The notes under the pieces are model-generated. The model ran no database searches, was not told where the DNA came from, and saw nothing but the letters and a program-made list of their open reading frames with translations. A stretch of DNA of 38,431 nt, taken from the NCBI GenBank assembly GCA_050943495.1, contig JBMNPH010000018.1:1-38431 (forward strand). Reading direction: 5' to 3'. Shown here in pieces: positions 26,089 to 34,383 of the stretch; position 1 is the stretch's first letter, and each line of letters opens with the position of its first letter. Source of the DNA: Merdivicinus sp050943495. Its GTDB lineage: Bacteria > Bacillota > Clostridia > Oscillospirales > Ruminococcaceae. Both the position numbers and the translations under genes were made by a program.

Positions 26089-26973
26089 CTATCCTTTAAT
26101 CGATCCAACCATCACTCCTGTCACAAAGTATTTTTGGATAAACGGGTACACGCAAAGAATGGGCAAGGTGGAGACCATAATTGTCGCGTGTTTTACAGAC
26201 TCTGCAATAATCGCACGGTTATCATCATTTCCGACATCCCGCAGCATATCTGCTGTCTGATTCTGGATGACAACATTCCGAAGTAAAATCTGAAGAGGAT
26301 ATAATTTGCTAGAACGAAGATAAATCAGGGCATCAAAGAATTCATTCCAGTGGCCGACAGCATAGAAGAGCATAATAGTCGCGATAGCGGCGGTCGAAAG
26401 TGGGAGAATGATCATGGTCAAAGTCTGATAATCATTGCTGCCGTCAATGATAGCAGCCTCCTCCAATTCTTTGGGAATTTGAGCAAAAAAGTTTCGCATA
26501 ATCAGCATATTCCAGGTATTAATAGCACTGGGAATTAGCATTGCCCATACAGTATCCACCATTCCCAATTCCTTTACCACAAGAAAGCTCGGTATGAGAC
26601 CGCCGCTGAAAAGCATGGTAAAGGTTATCATCATCAGGAAAAAGCGTCTTCCGAGAAAACGTTTGCGTGAAAGTGGATATGCACCACAGATGGTAAAAAT
26701 AATATTAATAATCGTACCGACAACAGTATAAAAAATTGTATTCAAATACGATCGGCCAATCAGTGGATATTTCATAACTTTTTTATAGGCTTCCAGATTA
26801 AATCCCTGCGGGATAATGCCGACTTTTCCTTGGGCAATAAATGTTTCATTACTGAAGGAGGATGCGGCGACATACAAGAATGGATATAGCATGATAGCGG
26901 CAAGAATAATCAAAAATATTGCATTGAAAAACAAAAATACTTTTCTGGGTCTGCTGATAATCACGGAAAGCAC
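26089..26973 (-). CDS. Sugar ABC transporter permease, LplC/YtcP type
   Basis: A 294-residue inner membrane subunit with six predicted helices. The EAA loop is EEAAIIDGSNDYQTLTMIILPLS near residue 190, where the shared ATPase docks. The protein ends with GSIKG, as in many LplC-type permeases (GAVKG or GSIKG). It lies 16 bases after the partner permease gene and 53 bases before the binding protein gene. Confidence 0.94.
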   Translation of the reverse strand: MLSVIISRPRKVFLFFNAIFLIILAAIMLYPFLYVAASSFSNETFIAQGKVGIIPQGFNLEAYKKVMKYPLIGRSYLNTIFYTVVGTIINIIFTICGAYPLSRKRFLGRRFFLMMITFTMLFSGGLIPSFLVVKELGMVDTVWAMLIPSAINTWNMLIMRNFFAQIPKELEEAAIIDGSNDYQTLTMIILPLSTAAIATIMLFYAVGHWNEFFDALIYLRSSKLYPLQILLRNVVIQNQTADMLRDVGNDDNRAIIAESVKHATIMVSTLPILCVYPFIQKYFVTGVMVGSIKG

Positions 26974-26989
26974 CTCCTACCGCTCAAAA

Positions 26990-27943
26990 TTACCAGATAC
27001 TCGAATCTTCGTCAATTTTACGAGCGATCTGATTGGTTAAAACCACCATAACCAATCCCACAACGGATTGAAAAAGGTCGACTGCGGAGGCAAAGCTATA
27101 ATCCGCTTCTACAAGGCCGCGCCGGTAAACATAGGTGGAAAGAACATCTGCTGTTTCATAAATTTGCGAATTATAAATCAAAATGATTTTAGAAGAAGAT
27201 ACACTTAAAATACTCCCCATGCGAAGAATGAACATAATGCTAATGGTAGGCGCAATACTCGGCAAAGTCACCGAACAGATCTGCCGAAAACGGGAAGCAC
27301 CATCAATCATTGCGGCCTCATAAAGAGAAGTATCCACTCCAGAAAGGGCTGCCGAATAAATGATAGCGCCCCATCCTACTCCCTGCCAAACATTCATGGA
27401 GGTAAAGATCGTCCAAAAATATTTTGGATCCAGCAGGAAATTGGTACGCGTTCCACCCAAAGCAGCAATAATATTGTTAATCAAACCCGTTTGAGGATCC
27501 AAAAAATTGACAACCATACTGACAATAATTACCGAAGAAATGAAATGCGGAAGATAGCTGATCGTTTGGATTGCCTTTTTAAAGCGCAGATGCTGTACTT
27601 CATTAAGCAAGAGTGCTAATAGAATAGGCGTTGTGAATCCAAATGCAATATCATATAAGCTGATGACAATTGTATTCCGAAGCAGGCGACCAAAGTACAT
27701 GGACGAAAAGAAAGAATAAAAATGTTTCAGCCCGACCCATTCGCTCTCCGCTATGGTACTGTAAATTGAATAATCCTTAAAAGCTATTTGAACACCATAC
27801 ATGGGCAGATATTTAAAAATAACATAATACAGAAAAACAGGGGCAAACATAATATATAGCCACATGCTCTTCCGAACTTCATTAACAATCCATTTGCATC
27901 TTCGTTTTAGACTGAATGGTTTGGAACCCACCATAATATCCAT
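26990..27943 (-). CDS. Sugar ABC transporter permease, LplB/YtcO type
   Basis: A 317-residue inner membrane subunit, first gene of the import operon. The EAA loop is LYEAAMIDGASRFRQICSVTLPSI near residue 210. It starts with a basic cytoplasmic segment and has about six helices. Two in-frame ATGs (27943 and 27934) share one GAAGGGG site, and the second has the better spacing, so the start is uncertain by three codons. No ATP-binding subunit gene is present nearby. Confidence 0.93.
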   Translation of the reverse strand: MDIMVGSKPFSLKRRCKWIVNEVRKSMWLYIMFAPVFLYYVIFKYLPMYGVQIAFKDYSIYSTIAESEWVGLKHFYSFFSSMYFGRLLRNTIVISLYDIAFGFTTPILLALLLNEVQHLRFKKAIQTISYLPHFISSVIIVSMVVNFLDPQTGLINNIIAALGGTRTNFLLDPKYFWTIFTSMNVWQGVGWGAIIYSAALSGVDTSLYEAAMIDGASRFRQICSVTLPSIAPTISIMFILRMGSILSVSSSKIILIYNSQIYETADVLSTYVYRRGLVEADYSFASAVDLFQSVVGLVMVVLTNQIARKIDEDSSIW

Positions 27944-27992
27944 CGCCCCTTCTTTGTGTATCTTTCATAATTTCATAACTTATTACAAATTT

Positions 27993-28021
27993 ATTATATC
28001 ACTATTTCCAAATCGTGACCG
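27993..28021 (-). promoter_or_regulatory. Activator-dependent promoter of the ABC transporter operon
   Basis: On the minus strand a perfect TATAAT (27993-27998) has only a poor -35 CGGTCA (28016-28021) at 17 bases. A weak -35 next to repeated sites is typical of promoters that need an AraC-type activator. Confidence 0.6.
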
Positions 28022-28058
28022 ATGACATTTGGCCGAATAAAAGTAGGACAAATGGCCG
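28021..28058 (-). promoter_or_regulatory. Candidate YesN operator (direct repeats)
   Basis: On the minus strand CGGCCATTTGTCC (28046-28058) and CGGCCAAATGTCATC (28021-28035) are direct repeats 23 bases apart, about two turns of the helix. The second one overlaps the edge of the weak -35. AraC-family activators bind tandem sites in this way. The YesN-type regulator encoded just upstream is the obvious candidate. Confidence 0.55.
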
Positions 28059-28089
28059 TTTTTAGGATAAAAAAAACCATTTGTCCTAC
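28043..28089. repeat. 13-bp inverted repeat, terminator or regulatory site
   Basis: GTAGGACAAATGG (28043-28055) and CCATTTGTCCTAC (28077-28089) are perfect inverted repeats with a 21-base loop, just after the YesN-type gene. On the minus strand the hairpin is followed by TTTTATTC, so it can terminate that gene. One arm also contains the direct repeat described for the operator. Confidence 0.6.
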
Positions 28090-28105
28090 CTAAGAAGAAT
28101 ATTTT

Positions 28106-29458
28106 TTACGGGCGATGCAAATTTGCCTTTCGATATTCGCTAGGGAGAAGGCCTATTGTTTTTTTAAAAAGTTTGCTGAAATACTTTTCATCCATCCACC
28201 CAAGTTGATTGGAAATATAGGATAAATTATACGCGGTATTTTGAAGAAACCAGCAAGCTTTCTGAATTCTTCTTTCCTGCAAATAGGTATTGAATGAAAG
28301 GCCCATAATGTCTTTAAAACATTTGTTAAAATAACTTCTGCTCAGATTTACTCTCTTAGCGACCTCTCCTGCTGTAAGAGATGTTCCAAGATTCTCACTA
28401 ATCCATTCAATTGCCTGTTGAATAGAGCTTTGAACTTCTGGAGAGTATTTAGCTAAGGCATCTTTTTTACATGTCAGATTCCGGAGATGCCCAATCCATT
28501 CTTTAAATTCGGAATAACAAGAAAACTCATGAGGATCCAACGTCTCCTCTGAAAGAAGATAATAACTGGATATTTTTTGACGAATCTCTTTCGCAAAGGC
28601 GATCAAAGACCTGCGATCCGGCTTGAGTTCACCTAATTTGAAAAGGAATTGGTCCAATGCTGCAGTATCAAAAATCCAAGAAAAATCGGAAGAAAATGGC
28701 GATAAATCAGGATGAAATTGAACGGGATCTTCTTCAAAAATAGAATGCATACTTTCCGCGGTACCGGATCCATATTCATAGAAATACAAGCCCCTACAAT
28801 AGTCGTCCAAAAATTCATCCAGCTTTATTCGGGAAAGTCCGCAGGTATCGATTAGCCTTAGGAAAAACCATCCGTGATTTTGCAAAACCCATGTATGAAT
28901 CCAATGAGAATCCAATCCGCATTCGGATGGATAAAGCAAATATATCCGATCCAAACGCTTCTGAACTCCGGATATATCACGAAGAGATTCTGGAATCATC
29001 CTAGACTGTGATGGTGGAATCAGGCAATATATCTCAGAATCCCGAATAGCATCCAAATTTCTCTTGATGGTATTCTTCTGAAGCTGACTGCTGATTCGGC
29101 TAAGCACATTATCAAAATCCGAAAGATCCAATTCTGATTTCTGTACAAAATCAATCGCACCAGCACGAATAGCTTGCTGTGCCAGCTTAATATCTTCATG
29201 AAGGGTGACAACTACACAGGCAATCGTTGGAAAATGTTCGGAAACATAACTAACCAGTTCAATCCCATTGACGATTGGCATCATAATGTCAGTCAAAATC
29301 AAGTCTACTCCGCCATTATTGCTTTCCAGATACTCCATGGCTGTTTTCCCGTTTGCAGCTTCTGCCACAACCTCCATTTTGTAAGCCTTCCAAGGCAAAA
29401 GGCGAATTAGCCCATTTCTAGCAATTTTATCATCTTCCACAACCAGAACCCGAATCAT
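28106..29458 (-). CDS. YesN-type response regulator (receiver plus AraC HTH)
   Basis: A 450-residue regulator. The receiver (1-~125) has E8/D9/D10, the phospho-acceptor D57 in ILTDIMMP, and the QKSELD lysine near 110. A variable ~200-residue middle part follows. The AraC-type double helix-turn-helix spans ~345-445 (LTAGEVAKRVNLSRSYFNKCFKD..., ending PSEYRK). The start overlaps the stop of the YesM-type kinase gene by four bases (ATGA), so the pair is co-translated. It probably activates the transporter-GH92 operon that follows directly downstream. Confidence 0.93.
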   Translation of the reverse strand: MIRVLVVEDDKIARNGLIRLLPWKAYKMEVVAEAANGKTAMEYLESNNGGVDLILTDIMMPIVNGIELVSYVSEHFPTIACVVVTLHEDIKLAQQAIRAGAIDFVQKSELDLSDFDNVLSRISSQLQKNTIKRNLDAIRDSEIYCLIPPSQSRMIPESLRDISGVQKRLDRIYLLYPSECGLDSHWIHTWVLQNHGWFFLRLIDTCGLSRIKLDEFLDDYCRGLYFYEYGSGTAESMHSIFEEDPVQFHPDLSPFSSDFSWIFDTAALDQFLFKLGELKPDRRSLIAFAKEIRQKISSYYLLSEETLDPHEFSCYSEFKEWIGHLRNLTCKKDALAKYSPEVQSSIQQAIEWISENLGTSLTAGEVAKRVNLSRSYFNKCFKDIMGLSFNTYLQERRIQKACWFLQNTAYNLSYISNQLGWMDEKYFSKLFKKTIGLLPSEYRKANLHRP

Positions 29459-31176
29459 TTGGATCCTCCTTTCTCATCCGGATTTTGATGCCAAGGAACA
29501 TAAATCCAAAAACAAGTTCCTCCATTTTTTGGTTCCACATCCAATTTGCCTTTTTCTCCATACATCTGAAACAGCGAGTGCTTTACATAGGACAGGCCGA
29601 TTCCCAATAAATCATGTTGTACGGAATCATCTACAGAAGCCCGAATTTCTTCCGCAACAGAGGGATCCATGGCATTTCCGGTATTGAAAAGCATAATTCG
29701 AACAAAATCTTGCTGCAAATCCACTTGAATCCGAATGATACCCTGTTCCTCGACACCGTGAAAAAGCGCATTTTCGGCAAGCGGCTGCAAAATAAACTTT
29801 GGAACGACAATATCTGCAGGACAGATATTATCTGCGACCTCCACAGAAAAAGAAAATTCATACCGATATTGTTGGATCTTCAAATAGAATTGCACAATAT
29901 CCAGTTCATCCTGCAAACTGGCCTTTTTCCGTTCATTTCCAAGATTATATTGGAGCATACGATTTAAAGCCTGTGCAATTTGATCAATTTCCAGTTGATT
30001 CTGGTCCAATGCCATCCAATGAAGAGTATTGAGAGTATTCATAATAAAATGGGGGTTAATCTGATAAATCAGCGTTTTATATTTGAGTTTATAATAATCT
30101 TTTTCCTTTCTGCGCACCTGTTCAATTAGGTCCTGAATTCGCGCCTTCATAAGGTACGATTGATCCAGTAACGTATCAAATTCCAGTACACCAATTTTCT
30201 GAATCTCACGGACACTCTCCCGATTCAACAGAGTATCGAAGGCTCGCGAAAATAATTTCAGAGGAGAATAGAAATAGTGATAAAGTACATAGGAAAAAAT
30301 TAGTCCCAGTATCAAGAAAAATCCGCTCATACAAAAAAGAATAACCAACCAGCGATTCCGTTCCAAATGATATGCCTGTTCTTCCATAAAAATAGCAATG
30401 GAATACGTTTGACCAGTCTGACTTCGGAACCAATAGTAATCTCCCGCTCTCCCCTGCAGTTGACTAAGCGGCAACTTGATCGCATCGGTCACTTCCGGCT
30501 TTTCTGAATAAAGTGGCGTTCCATCCGGCTTTTCGAGATAAAAGAAATAATCATTTCGACCGACACTGCTGTTTAGCGCACCTTTTTCAGGATTCATATT
30601 GTATTCGATGTACACACAGATATCTTGTCCATCCTCACTTTGAATATATCGATTGACTGAAATAACATAGTCTCGCATGGTTTTGCTGATACTCAAATGA
30701 GGACCATAAAAAATCATATCATTTTTTCGCAGAAGGACAGGAAAATTTTCGAAATTCAATCCCGGGATAACTTCAAAATTATTATATAATGGAACAGATG
30801 AACCCACCTCATAAAAAACAACTAATTTGACTGACATATTAGAGAGGGAAAGGAGATTCAATATACTTTTAATCTGTTGGTGTGCCTGCGCCTTATAGTA
30901 AGGCTGTGTTGCCTCCTTATATTTATTGATCCAATGCAGCACATTTTCATTATAGGCGAGCTGCTGAGAAGTATAATCCAGATTTGCAACAACTGTTTCG
31001 ATTTCAAGTTGAGCCTGTGAAAGTTTATTCTGAACGGATGCAAAAATATTTTCACGGGTCAGTTTGGAGATCATAATAAATGAAACCGCCATAGTAGTAA
31101 GAAAGACGATGCACCAGAATTCCAAAAAAATCCGAAATACTTTCGTTTGAAGAGAGTAATTCTTTTGCATTTTCAT
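29455..31176 (-). CDS. YesM-type sensor histidine kinase
   Basis: A 573-residue membrane kinase. The first helix is at ~15-38 and the second at ~280-305, framing a ~240-residue extracellular Cache-like sensor. A HAMP-like linker leads to the His_kinase domain, with QINPHFIMNTLN near residue 373 as the phosphorylation site. The HATPase part has the N-box LAENALFHGVEE and the G-box GIGLSYVKHSL. Two starts are possible (31176 and 31170). It senses an extracellular sugar or the state of the binding protein and passes phosphate to the YesN-type partner. Confidence 0.92.
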   Translation of the reverse strand: MKMQKNYSLQTKVFRIFLEFWCIVFLTTMAVSFIMISKLTRENIFASVQNKLSQAQLEIETVVANLDYTSQQLAYNENVLHWINKYKEATQPYYKAQAHQQIKSILNLLSLSNMSVKLVVFYEVGSSVPLYNNFEVIPGLNFENFPVLLRKNDMIFYGPHLSISKTMRDYVISVNRYIQSEDGQDICVYIEYNMNPEKGALNSSVGRNDYFFYLEKPDGTPLYSEKPEVTDAIKLPLSQLQGRAGDYYWFRSQTGQTYSIAIFMEEQAYHLERNRWLVILFCMSGFFLILGLIFSYVLYHYFYSPLKLFSRAFDTLLNRESVREIQKIGVLEFDTLLDQSYLMKARIQDLIEQVRRKEKDYYKLKYKTLIYQINPHFIMNTLNTLHWMALDQNQLEIDQIAQALNRMLQYNLGNERKKASLQDELDIVQFYLKIQQYRYEFSFSVEVADNICPADIVVPKFILQPLAENALFHGVEEQGIIRIQVDLQQDFVRIMLFNTGNAMDPSVAEEIRASVDDSVQHDLLGIGLSYVKHSLFQMYGEKGKLDVEPKNGGTCFWIYVPWHQNPDEKGGSK

Positions 31177-31230
31177 CCATCCTCATCTTTCATGTCAGTT
31201 CGATCAGATCCGATTTACTGTTGTTGTATT

Positions 31231-31259
31231 TTATATAATTTTATCATATATTTTGTAAA
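31231..31259 (-). promoter_or_regulatory. Possible promoter of the YesM/YesN operon
   Basis: On the minus strand TTTACA (31254-31259), 17 bases, then ATATAA (31231-31236). The region is AT-rich throughout, so the call is tentative. Confidence 0.35.
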
Positions 31260-31290
31260 ACGTCCATCAATTTCATTTAAAAAGTGACAA

Positions 31291-31321
31291 AACAGGTTTC
31301 AGAAAAATACTGAAACCTGTT
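31291..31321. terminator. Terminator between the GDPD-like gene and the YesM gene
   Basis: A 12-bp perfect stem (31291-31302 with 31310-31321) and a seven-base loop. It lies 12 bases beyond the stop of the GDPD-like gene. On the minus strand it is followed by TTTTGTCACTTTTT. Confidence 0.85.
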
Positions 31322-31333
31322 ATTCCTTATTTT

Positions 31334-32023
31334 CTAACAAATTCCCTTATCCAAAAGACGATTCCGTTGTATGCAAGCCTCCACTGGAATGCGGGTTGTA
31401 ATATTTTGCAACGGATATTGAAGATACTGCTGCAACAAATTGGAATCATTAATTGTCCAAATCGAAATGTCAATCTTCTCTGCACACAAATCATGCAAAA
31501 GGGCACTATCAAGCAATCGGTAATTCAAATTGACAGACTGAACACCAAAATGACGAATTTTATCCAACAATTTTTCCCTTTCTGAGAAAGATAAAGAAGG
31601 ATTTCCTTTGATCCTTTCTCCGCAAATTTCCGGAAGAAGGCACTCCAAATTCAATGAAACCATTGCCCAGTCCGGCAAATCCGCTAAAAATTCGGGTCGA
31701 ACTGTACCTGTCAGGATAATTCGGTTCCGCATCCCGCATTGATCGGCAAGCCGCAGCACCCATTCTTCCAAATTTGATTCCTTCAAATCACAGTTGATTT
31801 TCATTCCAGATGCTGAAACTTCCCGGAAACATTGTTCCAAGGTTAAACATTTTTCCACAGTCTCGGGCAAATTATGCGACAAATAAAGTGTCTGTCTATT
31901 TAGACGGACATCGATCTCAATAACATCGGCTCCACTGCTTTTGGCGGCGTGAATGTGTTCCCATGAGTTTTCATCCGTTCCTTCACATCCTGAATGTGCG
32001 GTGATCCATTGACAGATTGACAT
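31334..32023 (-). CDS. GDPD-like protein with altered active site
   Basis: A 229-residue protein with the glycerophosphodiester phosphodiesterase TIM barrel. The family start (I/V)AHRG is here ITAHSG, so the catalytic Arg is replaced by Ser. DENSW, GADVIEIDVRL (the metal-binding Glu and Asp) and LSHN (the second catalytic-type His) follow. The C-terminal WTINDSNLLQQYL...ITTRIP matches the family end. It could be a weak or altered phosphodiesterase, or a hydrolase or lyase of a different substrate. There is no signal peptide. The start at 32023 has GGGAGG eight bases upstream. Confidence 0.75.
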   Translation of the reverse strand: MSICQWITAHSGCEGTDENSWEHIHAAKSSGADVIEIDVRLNRQTLYLSHNLPETVEKCLTLEQCFREVSASGMKINCDLKESNLEEWVLRLADQCGMRNRIILTGTVRPEFLADLPDWAMVSLNLECLLPEICGERIKGNPSLSFSEREKLLDKIRHFGVQSVNLNYRLLDSALLHDLCAEKIDISIWTINDSNLLQQYLQYPLQNITTRIPVEACIQRNRLLDKGIC

Positions 32024-32056
32024 TATAATTCCTCCCGTACTGCTAAACCTTCTTTC

Positions 32057-32084
32057 ATTATAGCACAAAATTATTTTTCAGCAA
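32057..32084 (-). promoter_or_regulatory. Promoter of the GDPD-like gene
   Basis: On the minus strand TTGCTG (32079-32084), 16 bases, then TATAAT (32057-32062) with the TG extension (TGCTATAAT). Confidence 0.65.
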
Positions 32085-32202
32085 GAAGAATTATACAAAT
32101 TAAAGAAATTCTAAATATTTGTATTTGAAATATAGGTTAAAATACTAAAAACCACAATTTGTATGCAAATTTTCATGTTTTTGAATGGTAAAAATGATAT
32201 GA

Positions 32203-32415
32203 CTTCGCTTACACCATACCCAGATTGTTGATGAAGGCTCTGAATACAGCCGAATTCCCACTACCTATTATGATGAATTCTACACGAACTTCATCACGGG
32301 CGAAGTTCCAAAAGAAACTTATGAAAATGAGTTTCATCTGACTATTCAAAGTCTGGATATTGCCCGTGCATTGGAATTGCATCAGGCAGCTCTTGACAGA
32401 ACTAACGCACGTTAG
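32203..32415 (+). pseudogene. 3' remnant of an oxidoreductase gene (Gfo/Idh/MocA-like)
   Basis: An open frame of ~70 codons without start codon, preceded by a stop at 32200 and ended by TAG at 32413. The translation contains IPTTYYDEFYTNFITGEVPK and LTIQSLDIARALELHQAAL. This looks like the C-terminal end of a Gfo/Idh/MocA-type NAD(P)-dependent sugar dehydrogenase, where an FYxNFxxG segment is followed by a last helix. Codon use is gene-like, unlike the AT-rich DNA before it. It is probably what is left of a gene that once preceded the PL22-like gene. The family call is tentative because only the tail survives. Confidence 0.5.
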
Positions 32416-32498
32416 TATGATAAGAATAGGGACTACCCCGACAATCCCTGTTTTGCAAACAATCAAAAAATATCAGGCAGAAGGGAAGCGTGAAGGAA

Positions 32499-33644
32499 AT
32501 GACTCCAAAAGAACAAGTTACCAAAGGCCCCGGCAATAATCAGCTGCTTTACTTTACCAGTACAAGTCTGCTGCGGGACAACAAAGGCTTAGTCTTTATC
32601 AGTGACCGCACCGGATCCCCCAATCTTTACTGGCTGAATTTCGCAACCGGCGAAGAGCATGCGCTGACAGCACAATCAGATGGTTATTTATATTCTTATG
32701 TTTATTTTGATGGCAATCCCTATCGCGGCTTGGGAAAAGCAAGTGTCAGCCTGGATTCCGAACGCGGCATTGTCTATTATCTGCAGGGACGCAGCGTAAT
32801 GAAGGTTAATCTGAAAGGTGAGGCAACAGAACTTTGTCAGCTTCCCGGCGATCAGCTGACTGGATTTACCCATGTCAGCGCAGATGGTACACGCCTTTGT
32901 GTTCCTACAGTCGATGAGGATGCTTTCCGAGTTGATGAAGGCAACCGGAGTCCAGGCATTGATCTTCGCATTCAGGAAAAAGGATTATCTTCCTATCTGC
33001 GGGTATTTGATACTACAACCGGTGAAGAAGTCCTGTGCGAACAGGTTCCGGGCGGCTGGATTACCCATGTGCAATTCTGTCCGACCGATAACCAAAAAAT
33101 ACTTTACAACTATGAATGGTGTGTCGACTGTGGTATCCGTCGGATGTGGCTGTTTGATGGTGAAAAACATATTCGCCTCCGCACGGAAGACGCCCGCCGT
33201 TCGAGAAAGGACTGGACCTGTCACGAAATGTGGGAGAAAAACGGAGACTATGTCATCTATCATGGCGGTTATCATAATGGCCTTAGTTATATCGGCCGGG
33301 TGAACATCCATGATCTGAGCTATCATGAAATTGCCATTGATCCCGCCTTCCGCGCTTATGGTCATTTCACGGTTATGGATACCGGTGCGCTGGTATCTGA
33401 CGGCTACTACACAGAGGCCGGTGACAATCCTGAAATTTCGCAGGGACAGTGGATCAGCATTCAAAAGATCGATTGGGACAAAGAAGCCATCGAATGGATT
33501 CCTCTCTGCAAACATGGAAGCAACTGGGATTGCCAGTGCAGCCATCCACATCCTATTTTCGATCATGGTGATCAGTACGTCTACTTCACCTCTAACGAGG
33601 GAGGAAAACGAGAAGTCTATCGTGTTGCCAGCACGATCCGATAA
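32499..33644 (+). CDS. Oligogalacturonate lyase-like beta-propeller (PL22-type)
   Basis: About 381 residues with the seven-bladed propeller pattern of PL22 oligogalacturonide lyases and TolB-like proteins: blades marked FISDRTGSPNLYWLNFATGEEH, FTHVSADGTRLC and YFTSNEGGKREVYRV. The RRMWLFDGEKHIRLR and WTCHEMW segments resemble the PL22 active-site histidine region, and HPHPIFDHGDQYVYFTS closes the last blade. Such enzymes split short pectin fragments in the cytoplasm by beta-elimination, and no signal peptide is seen. The start is ATG 32499; GTG at 32490 is an alternative with a closer AAGGGA. It is transcribed alone and ends at a strong terminator. Confidence 0.75.
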   Translation: MTPKEQVTKGPGNNQLLYFTSTSLLRDNKGLVFISDRTGSPNLYWLNFATGEEHALTAQSDGYLYSYVYFDGNPYRGLGKASVSLDSERGIVYYLQGRSVMKVNLKGEATELCQLPGDQLTGFTHVSADGTRLCVPTVDEDAFRVDEGNRSPGIDLRIQEKGLSSYLRVFDTTTGEEVLCEQVPGGWITHVQFCPTDNQKILYNYEWCVDCGIRRMWLFDGEKHIRLRTEDARRSRKDWTCHEMWEKNGDYVIYHGGYHNGLSYIGRVNIHDLSYHEIAIDPAFRAYGHFTVMDTGALVSDGYYTEAGDNPEISQGQWISIQKIDWDKEAIEWIPLCKHGSNWDCQCSHPHPIFDHGDQYVYFTSNEGGKREVYRVASTIR

Positions 33645-33656
33645 CAGAAAAAAATT

Positions 33657-33685
33657 AAGCCGCCTTCGGAAACCGGAGGCGGCTT
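33657..33685. terminator. Bidirectional terminator
   Basis: AAGCCGCC (33657-33664) pairs with GGCGGCTT (33678-33685), extended by five more pairs and closed by an AAA loop. TTTT follows on the plus strand and A-rich sequence precedes it. It lies between the convergent PL22-like and SGNH genes. Confidence 0.92.
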
Positions 33686-33690
33686 TTATA

Positions 33691-34344
33691 TTACCGTACG
33701 GGAAAATACTGTGCGATCTCATCCGCGACCAACTCGTGGCCCAGCCGGGAGGGATGATTGCCATGAGAGAGCAGGGACACCAGCCGTTCCGGAGAGGTAA
33801 CCACTTCTTCAAAACGTCCAAAACTGTCTGCCAGTCCCACCTGATATTCGCGAGCCAGATCGAGGATCTGATTCCGATGAGCCACCAGATTCTTCCAGTC
33901 CTCATTCTGACTGAAATAGGACATATCCCATGTGGGAGTGAGCAAAATAACCTTCCGACTTTGTGCCAGCGCACGTTCGATCATGCTTTTCCAGGCATCT
34001 GCAGCGGCCTGAAGCCCGATACGTCGGTCATTGAGACCATAATCAATGGTAATAACATCGGGATTATGATTCAGAACTTCCCTCTCAAAGCGACGACTGC
34101 CTGCATCGGAGGTTTCGCCGCCGATTCCTGTTACAATGACATTCACAACTGCAAAGGGAAACCGTTCCTTAATAATCCGATGCAGAAGATGCGGATAAGC
34201 ATCAAAGGTATTCACAAATGGCGTGGCAAAATAACCAGATGGAACACTGTGTCCATGACAAACGATCTGAATCGTGCGATTGTTGGGCCAATGCTTTGCC
34301 ATTTCATCTAATACATCATTCAAATAGGCAAGATTCTTTTCCAT
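33691..34344 (-). CDS. SGNH-fold hydrolase, probable carbohydrate esterase
   Basis: A 217-residue hydrolase. Block I is CHGHSVPSG (GHS instead of GDS) near residue 32 with the likely nucleophile Ser. Block II is VTGIGGETS with the oxyanion Gly, block III is YGLND with the oxyanion Asn, and block V is SHGNHPSRLGH with the catalytic His. The usual DxxHP Asp position is His here, as in some carbohydrate-esterase branches. There is no signal peptide. It lies 39 bases after the URO-D-like gene in the same direction. Removal of acetyl groups from imported oligosaccharides is the likely role. Confidence 0.8.
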   Translation of the reverse strand: MEKNLAYLNDVLDEMAKHWPNNRTIQIVCHGHSVPSGYFATPFVNTFDAYPHLLHRIIKERFPFAVVNVIVTGIGGETSDAGSRRFEREVLNHNPDVITIDYGLNDRRIGLQAAADAWKSMIERALAQSRKVILLTPTWDMSYFSQNEDWKNLVAHRNQILDLAREYQVGLADSFGRFEEVVTSPERLVSLLSHGNHPSRLGHELVADEIAQYFPVR

Positions 34345-34383
34345 GGCAGATCTCCTCCTGCACCTTTCATTTTCTCAAGCGAA

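Noticed and set aside
32417..32539. Small ORF of 40 codons between the oxidoreductase remnant and the PL22-like gene
   Set aside because: It has no ribosome binding site, overlaps the start of the next gene in another frame, and matches no family I recognise.
33325..34311. Long open frames on both strands across the PL22-like and SGNH genes
   Set aside because: They cross a strong terminator and two genes with clear family motifs, and carry no motif of their own.
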